Below are positions 56,061 to 64,000 of a stretch of 64,000 nt of DNA, one piece after another. The position numbers and the translations under genes were made by a program. Source of the stretch: Charina bottae (Eukaryota > Chordata > Lepidosauria > Squamata > Charinaidae); NCBI GenBank assembly GCA_023362775.1, contig JALMGJ010000008.1:21392501-21456500 (forward strand), given 5' to 3'. The notes under the pieces were generated by a model, which worked only from the letters and a program-made list of their open reading frames with translations, ran no database searches and was not told the origin of the DNA. The first letter of the stretch is position 1; each line of letters begins with the position of its first letter.

Positions 56061-57535
56061 ACTCTGCAACCACGTGAATAGCCCTCGTTGTCGCTTTATC
56101 CGTCCCCTTTCCAGAATTCATTCTCTGCTCTTCTGTCTTCCCAAATCTTATAATATTCTGTTTAGTCCCCTGACCATTTCCCTCTATTTATTGTACTTTT
56201 GCAAATCTTCCTTTTTTCTCTTAGGTCCTTCCTTCCTCCCTTGCTGACATAACTCTTTGCATTTGCTCGTGGTGCAGATGATTGTATCCGATGTCGATGT
56301 TGCATCCGAAGAGCAGTGGCCTCTGTGTCCTCCCCCCCCCCCCCGCTTAGACTGGAGAAGGGCCTGGCAAAGTTGTCCAAAGGTGGGTCTGAGGGGGCTG
56401 CCCTACTCTGCTCTGCAACCTCAACGTTTCCTTGTGCCGCCTGTGGGAGAGTTAATGTTAGCCCAGAGTGCCCTGCATTTCCTGGCAAAGCAGATTCCTG
56501 AGGCTCTCTACGTTACAGACCCACTTAGGGCAGAAACGGTGCCTCGCCACTAATAGTGAGCCTGGAATAGGATATTTGCATCTCAGTGTCTTTGGGGGAG
56601 CTTCATTGTACCAAAGGTTCAGCTGGACTGTTCTGAGCAGGGTTGCAGTCCAGCTGAACTGAAATCTGGAACATACTGGTTTTTCTGAATTTCAACCAAG
56701 ACAAACCTGGAAGTGTCTTCCAGGGTGAGTATGGCAAAGCTGGTGCACGTTTACCCTCTTTCCCATATTCCTCTGATGGCCTGTGTGCCCATCCCTTCCT
56801 TCCCCAATCTTCCTGCTTCTTCCTTTCCCTTACCTAATCGTAGCTGTGTGCTGCCATTGCCCTATCATACTTGAATACAAGCACAGCATACCCAGCAGGC
56901 TATCTATCCCTTCCCCAATCTTCCCATGCCTTTCTTTCCTTTGCCTTCTATTAACACTACTGTATGTGTTGTACCCTGCACACCACTCACCCAATAACTT
57001 CTTTTTCTTGCTCTCCCCACCCTGCCTAGAACACATCTCTGCCTGGAACATGTGACATTTTCGGGTCCACACCCTGACAAAATGTGTATTTCAGGTCCAG
57101 GCATGGAACAACCAGAACTTCCTGGTCAGTTCACATCTTGGTCAAGATGAGTAGTACAGAGAGGTCAGAGGCATTGAGGTTGTGCTCAGAAAAGGTGGAA
57201 CAAAGGAAGCAATTTCATCCTGACTTTTGAAAGAAATTTTCAAGAAAATCATGCCAACTTGATTGAACTAGATCTGTTTTGCCAATAATGGACAAAGAAA
57301 TACTTGAGAGATAAATAAGCATTAATATGCAATAGTGCAAGAAGCACCCTGAGTTGGGGTTGCTACCAGGCTGGCCATTTTTTTCTGTCCAGTCCTGCTG
57401 AACTCTGGGTATGTCTATTTACCGCTTCTTAACAGTGCTTGGAAAATGGCATTGGCAGTCTAATACTGTAGGTAGCATGCTTGAATGAAAAAAATTGCAC
57501 GTGTTTTAACATAATCTGATTTTACTGTCAATTAC
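56061..57535. other. Region downstream of CpG block
   Basis: Moderately GC-rich, with a C run at 56331-56344 and several unsupported short open frames. No protein domain recognised. Could include non-coding exons or introns of the neighbouring transcript. Confidence 0.35.
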
Positions 57536-57539
57536 ATAG

Positions 57540-57592
57540 AGTGTAGGACTAGTGGGCCGTTGTAGCCAGCATGAGCGATAAAACTTACCAGG
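57540..57592 (+). CDS. Candidate first coding exon of an unknown downstream gene (weak)
   Basis: TCAATTACATAG resembles an acceptor. It is followed by a short leader, CCAGCATGAGCG with a good start context, then seven codons (MSDKTYQ) ending exactly at the consensus donor CAG|GTAAGC. The pattern fits a start-codon exon spliced to exons beyond the window, downstream of the CpG block. I do not recognise the peptide and see no next exon, so this may be coincidence. Confidence 0.2.
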
Positions 57593-58585
57593 TAAGCAAG
57601 AAGAGATGTATTTTTCTTTTTAAATGAGGAACACAATTTTAAGAAACACATTTTTTTCAGCGCTTAAGTGCACAGAAAAATAAGGGTTGCAATTTTTTCG
57701 CACTTTTTAATCTTAGTTGATTTTTTTATATAATGTAAACAAATTCTTATGAGGAAATTCTTATTTTTTTTAACAAAGTGTGGAAAATGATATTGTTTTT
57801 CTTCAGACTGTAGGTCTGTAGTTTAGAATATAATGTTTTTTAGCAAATTCAGTTACTTGGTTTACAACATAAAGTCTAATGGTGTATTTTAATAAAATGT
57901 TTTAATTGTATTTTTTTCAATTTCACAAAGGGCTTTTTCCAGAATGCATTGGGTTATTAATAAGCATTTTCTAGGCATTTTGTAGTTCACTCCCTTTGTT
58001 TTCCCATATATTTTAATGCCTATCCTACTACATACAGTATATTGTTCTCTTCTTCAGGAAAGATGCCAAAGGAAAATAGATAAACATCTATTATGATTTA
58101 GTGTGGACAGTTTCACACATTATGGGAATATTGGTAATAGATTGTATAAAAAATTGCTGAACAGCATTCATTCCAGTGGCTATATGCTTTATCCATTCCA
58201 AGGTAACATTTCTCTCATGTGCATACATATAATTGGATCAACTATGGTGTGCTTATAACTACTGAAATCAATAGGACAAGTTAATCATGGCTAAAGTGTC
58301 ACTGATTTCACGAAGTCTGCTTTAAGTTCAAATACAACATACAGCTTTTTTTGGATTAGAGCATCAAACTCTAATTCAGTTAAACTCTTTATCTAATGTT
58401 ATATGTCCACATGAAAATGAGAAAACATACATCTGACTTTCTACTTGAAGCATAACTAGATGTTTTGGACCACATCCTAAAACAGTAGTTTCATGTCTTC
58501 TAAGTTTCAAAGAAAAGAATATAATTTTCCTACAGATGAACTGCCAACATCATTGAATGTTCATAAAATAGATTATATGTCAATT
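57593..58585. other. Stretch without recognisable feature
   Basis: AT-rich; nothing supported. Confidence 0.4.
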
Positions 58586-58589
58586 TAAA

Positions 58590-59110
58590 GCCCTCCATGG
58601 CATGAGACCAGGATACCTGAGGGACCGTCTTGTCCCCATAACATCGAACCGTCCCACTTGGCCAGCAGAGAGGGCATGCTGCCGACCCCGTCGGTAAGGG
58701 AGATTCACTTGGCGGGGTCCAGAAGGCGGGCCTTCTCTGCGGTGGCGCCCGCCCTTTGGAACATTCTACCTCTGGAGGTGAGACAGGCCCCATCGCTCCT
58801 GGCCTTCCGGAAGAAATTAAAGACCTGGTTCTGCCGCCTCGCCTGGGGTGAGAAGGGTAACAGCTTCTCCTGGGGATGGCTGGTCCCATAGAGCCCTTTT
58901 AAAAATAACTTCGTTGCCTTTAACTTGCAAATTAATTTACAAAATTAATTTGTAAATTAATTTACAAATAAATTTAAGATAAAATTAAAGATTTTATCTG
59001 TAATTTATTTCTATTTATATATATGTATAGGTATTATATTTTTATTCATTTTAATTATTGACTTTGGGGGAGATGGGGCGGTGATATAAATTGAATAATA
59101 AATATTGGGC
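58590..59110 (+). mobile_element. L2/CR1-like LINE 3' fragment
   Basis: One frame (58658-58891) reads RRRAFSAVAPALWNILPLEV and APSLLAFRKKLKTWFCRLAW, the same C-terminal motif as at 1-400. An upstream piece encodes LKALHGMRPGYLRD. The tail ends GGGGCGGTGATATAAATTGA with TAAATA repeats. A short AT-rich inverted repeat (AAATTAATTTACAAA) sits at 58928-58975. Confidence 0.75.
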
Positions 59111-59119
59111 AGAAATCAT

Positions 59120-62100
59120 AGTGACATTACTCATCATTGTTCATGATTTCTAGAGATGCTGCAAATTCTACATCACCAACGTTTGAAAGGCTACAAGTTT
59201 ATTACTGTTGGTCTGATGAATGCTGCTCAGTATAAGCATGTCTGGTACTGTTGGGCAGCAGCTACTTCCTTTATCGAGCTATTTGCCTGTCACTTTTAAT
59301 TGTGTGGAGTGCCAACCTTTATTGTAATGGAATGGATGTGTAACTTTAGCACACCTAAAACGATTCTGACCCTGAAGATAAAAAAGCATGAAGGCGTTAA
59401 AACAAGGGGATACCCAGAATACTGTCATCCACATAGAAATATTGAAAAGTCCTGAGCAGCTTTTTTGAGTATGTTGTAACTTGATGTTAAAATCCCACAA
59501 ATGCAAGAATTAATTTGCATTAGAATAAAGTCACCACTAAATACTAAATCAGGTTTCTTAACAGTTTATTGATGCACTGCAGAAATCATGCTACTAGCAG
59601 AATAATGTTCAGTTTTATTTTATTTTAAAAACTTGAGAAAAACATTTCCAGAAATTTTCATTCAATGTGAATGAGAAGAATAATACATCTATCAACACTG
59701 AAATATCTATTTTATTCTTCCTGAGGAAGCTTCACATTTTAGCAATAATTAAGTATAATCTGTACAATATATTAATATTAGTTTTCTCATGTGCAGAATT
59801 GGGCAAATATTGCAATAGAAGCATATGTATTTTCTTGGAGTATGTGATTAGCTTCCGTGTTTCTATCCCTTTTATCTGACTCCCTTTAACATATCCGACA
59901 CTTCTAGATGTATTGAATTCAACTCTCAGAATTTCTCAGCCAGCTTGGCCAATGCTGAGAACTCTGTAGGTGTTCCACACATCCGGAAGGTGCCAGTTGA
60001 CGGAAACACTGTTAGATGTACCCTCTGTTTTATGCAGACATTCAGCTAATGAGATCCCATTACTAAGGTACCACAAAAAACACATAAAGGTTCTCTGCAG
60101 GTCTATTGTGCAGGAACTACTGCACCTCTATAAAGAACAAAGTGAATTACTCTTCAGCAACAATCTCTTTTCACAAATGAATGGGAGACTGCATACATGT
60201 CCAAGAACAATTTTACATTTGTTCACAAAAGATAATGACAGGTACAGTAGGAAATCTTGGGCGTCATATTAAAGAGCTAATTTCCAACTAGTTGATGGAA
60301 ACGGGGGAATAAAGCTAAAGAAGCTTCCTAGTCCATAGAGTTTTCTAAACTGTGGACGCCTTCCAAGCCACACCACTCTGAAGTCTTTTTCAAGAATATT
60401 TTAAACTTAAGAAAATGTTAACTTTGACTGGGCAATATTTTATATATTTAATTAACTATACTGAATTAAATAGCACAGAACAATTTTCTTATTACAAGTA
60501 TGTATTTTAGCTTACATTCAGCCAATACTGGCCATATTGTTTTGATTTGAAGCACCATGGGACAAATGTCAGTAAGGTAAAATTGGCTCGTAATAGTATT
60601 TAGATTTACTATTTGTAGTCCTCTAAAACATCAATCATCAGTGCTAAATACTAGCCAAAATTTCATCACAGCTTTAAAATTAAAACTGTGCATATTGCTT
60701 TTGAAGGCAACAACAGCATATTAGTTGTTTAAATTTATTTTTTATTTGTTTTATTAGCTTACAGTGTCAAGTGAGGGCTTAGCAATAGGATGGATATGTC
60801 CAATTATTTCCCCAAGCAGAGCAGAAGGCAGAAAAATGTTTGGTTTCTATCTCCTTTCTGTTGATATTTTTGTTTTAAATTGTGATCTAAATATTTTCTT
60901 AGGGTGTAGTATGGCAGAGGATGGAGTTTTGGGAGGGCTTAAGATATTTCAGAATCAAAGACCTGCTTGATTGATTACTTGATTAATTCCTATCACACCC
61001 ATTTTTAGCTTTTATATTATAGTATCCAATGTTGGGAAAAACTAGCAAGCCTTAGAAGCCTGGGGAAATACAGAAAGTAGAAAGCCAATTTGGAGCTCTC
61101 TGACATAGACAAAGATTTCCAGGTCACTGTCACAGAGACATAGTAATATAGACTTCTAAATGCACTCAGTAATGGATTTTTGGTCTATTAATATTAAAGT
61201 AAGCCATTTGTCAAATTTGATTTGTTGATATTGGTACAATTGTAAGTGATTTATATAATTACAGCCATAACTTAAAAATGAACCAAAATATATGCAAAAA
61301 GGACAAAAGCCAGCTTTCTTCAAAAGCTGTCTTTGGAAATAGATAAGAAGGAACCAAGTCCTTAAGAGCCCAAAGAGATGCAAAATAAGTGCCATCAGAA
61401 TACAGAACACAAGGAAGCTGGGTATGAAGTGCAAGGAAACCTTAATCCCGTCTACAGCTGCCAAATTTATAAATCAGAAACAAGGACTTTTAGGGAGACA
61501 AAGGAGTCCTGGGGCGCACCAGCTTTTGAGTGGTTCTGCATCCAAACATTTCAGCTTCCATTCTTCTAGCTAGTGCTTGGCCAGCCTAGTTGAGTAGGAT
61601 TTAGGCAAGCGGGGGTGCAAGTGAGAAAGTGTGTAGAAGCTTTTGCATACTTAAATCAATAAAGCTTTATTGTGGCTTTAAATGTCTCCATGATTGTAAT
61701 GGGACCTTGATTGACTCAACACTCTGTTGAAAGTGGTTTGTGAGCATATTCAGTTCTTTTCCTGCTTCAACTAGGACTGTGGGATCCCTGTGCATCAACA
61801 AGTTGTGTGATTGGAACAAATGATTATAAGCCAAGCCTGGGAATTTTGTAACAGTACTGTACTGATTAGAATGATATTGGTCAGTACAATTTATACAGTT
61901 TTTGCCCTTAGCTGAAAGCTTGTAGAAAACATTCCATTGGAGACACCCTCCCTCTGATAGACAATATGGGGGGTGGAGGGCAACTAATAGTGTAAACAAG
62001 GCAAATCAAATATGAACCTGCTGGTGGTATTAGCTCCCACCACCTGATTTAGGACTGGTGATTCTTAATTTTTTATAGTTACCTGGAATTAAATGAGTTT

Positions 62101-63300
62101 TTTTTTTAAAATTCAACTCAGTTACTTACTAAAATAAAGTGTGTGTATGTTTGTGTGTACTGTATATATTATACTCGTAGGACTGTTAGATGGTTGCCCT
62201 GTGCAACTTCAATTGCAGACATTTGTACCTATGTGCTCCAAAGCATGTTGTGTTTGGAACTGAATCTGAAACATTAGTGAGCCCCACACACTGGTATATT
62301 TTCATAGTTCCAAAAATATACATAACTCTTCCAGATATCTGCCTATTTCTATCTTGGAATCTGATGTTCTTATAAATACAGATATAGTTGTTTCATTGGA
62401 AAATATAGCAAAAAACAAAAGAAACCAGGAGTCTCCAACCCTTTTCAGGTAGTAAGCATAACAGCAATTTTGAAAAATGTGAGCATTTTTGTAAAATGGG
62501 AACAGATACAATGTATCTGTCACCTCTTCTAGCCCTTCTTCTAAAAGATGCTCCCTATACACTTCTCCAGCTTTCCTGTATGTCTTACAGAGGAGATGGG
62601 CTAACTTGAAACAAGGCACTGGACTACAGCTGCCTACCACTTCAATTTTCTAAGACAACTTATGTGGCCCATTTGATGCCCAGAGGCATTCTTGGAAATA
62701 AAGATAATGCTGGAGGCTGAGACTTTGTTTTGTAACATTCCAGCCTCCAATTTATAATAATAATTACAATATTTAAAGAACCTGACTTATGACAAAGGAG
62801 GGATCTGTGGGCACATTAGCATCTTATAGGTTCTTGGTTTTGATACACAAGTCATTTACATTACAAAACAGTATTGTCCCTGCAATTGTTGAAGGCCCAA
62901 ATCTTCCAAAGGATAAATAGAATGAACATGATACAGCAGGCCTAGGTATCTCCTGTATCTAGCACTTTTCCTGGTCCTGGCTGGATATGTATACAAGCAT
63001 AGCAGCTGAGTGACCTGTAAAGCTCATTGCAGACTGGATAGAGAATTAAGGCACCCTTCCATCTCTTCCAGAAATCTTCACATCTGTTAAGGAAGTGACA
63101 GGTTCCACAGTTCTACAAACACTCCCAATTCTGTTGATAGGGTGAACAGATAAAATGAATTCTCATATATGCATATTCCAGTAATGGTAATTCTCACCCA
63201 CTAATATTGCTTGTTGGCTGATCTCAATAATTAAGCAGAGTCAAACTTAGAGGGAAGCCACCAGAAAATGCCAGAGCCGTGAGCTAGACTGAGGATTCAC
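59120..63300. other. Gene-poor downstream region
   Basis: No exon or RNA gene recognised. 59913-59965 (ATTCAACTCTCAGAATTTCT) resembles debris of the small hAT MITE at 881-1010. The 100-codon open frame at 59970-60272 shows no domain and is treated as chance. Confidence 0.4.
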
Positions 63301-63395
63301 AAAAAGGTTCTGGAAGAAGGCAATGGCAAACTGCTTCTATGTTGTGTCAATGTTGTCCCCAGGACTTAGGCCAACCGGGAGGAATCTTTACTTTT
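63301..63395 (+). mobile_element. tRNA-derived SINE body fragment
   Basis: GGAAGAAGGCAATGGCAAAC followed by TGCTTCTATGTTG and TGTCCCCAGGACTTAGG resembles the body of the SINE at 39061-39300 (GAAGGAGGCAATGGCAAACC). The head is missing. Confidence 0.4.
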
Positions 63396-64000
63396 TAAAA
63401 TAATATTTATTTTTACTCCAGATTTAATGATTTAAAATCTAGTTCCATGTTTAGAAACCAGAACTGTGAAGTGGGAGTAAGCTTGGCATTTTGTGCTACA
63501 TTTTTGTCATCTTAAAAAAAACTAAGACACATAATTGTAATCCAATTATTTGAAAACTGAGCAGAGAGGTGGTAATTTACAAAATCAACATGAGACACAA
63601 TATTCTTAAAGCAATAGGAATAAAGTATGTAAAATTGTAAATATTTGCTCTGATTTTGGAAAGTTATATAGATTTTATCTTGAAACTTAAGCCAAACACT
63701 TGAAACTTGCTATTTGATGCCACATATACATAGTGGTCTCTAGGCACAATCCATTTATCTACCCTATTGCGTTGAGTAGGAGTTACATGATATATTTTCA
63801 TATTTCTGACAGAGCTGAAGGTCCTGATAGATTAATTTTTGTGCTATCTCCATCAATCCTTAAATTGTTGTGAAATTGTTATGTACTGCCAGAGATAAAT
63901 GCATACAATTTTTAAGAATCCAGTTGCCAATATATCAGAGAAATCTCAATCTTTTGTTTCCTGTTGAAGCGCTACAGTATATTTCCCAACCGTTCCTGGA
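63396..64000. other. Terminal stretch without recognisable feature
   Basis: AT-rich; nothing supported. Confidence 0.4.

Noticed and set aside
55636..56121. Protein genes from open frames in the CpG block
   Set aside because: Short frames on both strands reflect high GC content; no domain is seen.
59970..60272. 100-codon open frame in the distal region
   Set aside because: No recognised motif and no splice context; consistent with chance.

Overview
The window is vertebrate nuclear DNA, almost certainly from a squamate reptile (lizard or snake). The lineage call rests on the repeats: BovB/RTE LINEs (one with an uninterrupted 968-codon ORF), tRNA-derived SINEs ending in ACCTTT repeats whose tail matches the BovB 3' end (the Sauria SINE type), squamate-like L1 and L2/CR1 fragments, and many hAT and Tc1/mariner MITEs. 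Gene structure is eukaryotic: short exons with GT/AG borders, long introns, and a CpG-rich promoter-like block.

The only confident host gene is PRSS12 (neurotrypsin), a secreted mosaic serine protease, on the + strand. Twelve exons (1230 to 46740) carry four scavenger-receptor cysteine-rich (SRCR) domains, a dibasic activation site and a trypsin-type domain with an intact His/Asp/Ser triad. They join in phase into 705 codons ending in TGA. The first exon (signal peptide, proline-rich and kringle parts) must lie upstream of base 1. Numbering them 2 to 13 follows the known vertebrate gene layout.

Introns and flanks are packed with transposons, many with target-site duplications (TSDs) readable in the text. 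Intron 2: intact BovB. Intron 4: APE-type LINE 3' half, five hAT MITEs, L1 tail, two RTE copies. Intron 8: 5' half of an APE-type LINE split by a SINE. Intron 10: a 563-bp palindrome built on a hAT MITE. Intron 11: a hammerhead-like palindromic element, a half-L1 and a Tc1 element. Intron 12: a GC-rich mariner-like MITE. Just past the stop codon: a Charlie-type hAT MITE, then a full-length second-subfamily RTE at 47751-50956.

Downstream, 52.4-54.7 kb holds old RTE relics, one interrupted by a second hammerhead-like palindrome with a perfect 12-bp TSD. A CpG-rich block at about 55.4-56.1 kb looks like the promoter of a neighbouring transcription unit, followed by a weak candidate first coding exon at 57.54 kb. 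From about 59 to 64 kb I see only repeat debris. The least conventional signals are the two dimeric palindromic insertions with hammerhead-like cores and the large palindrome in intron 10.
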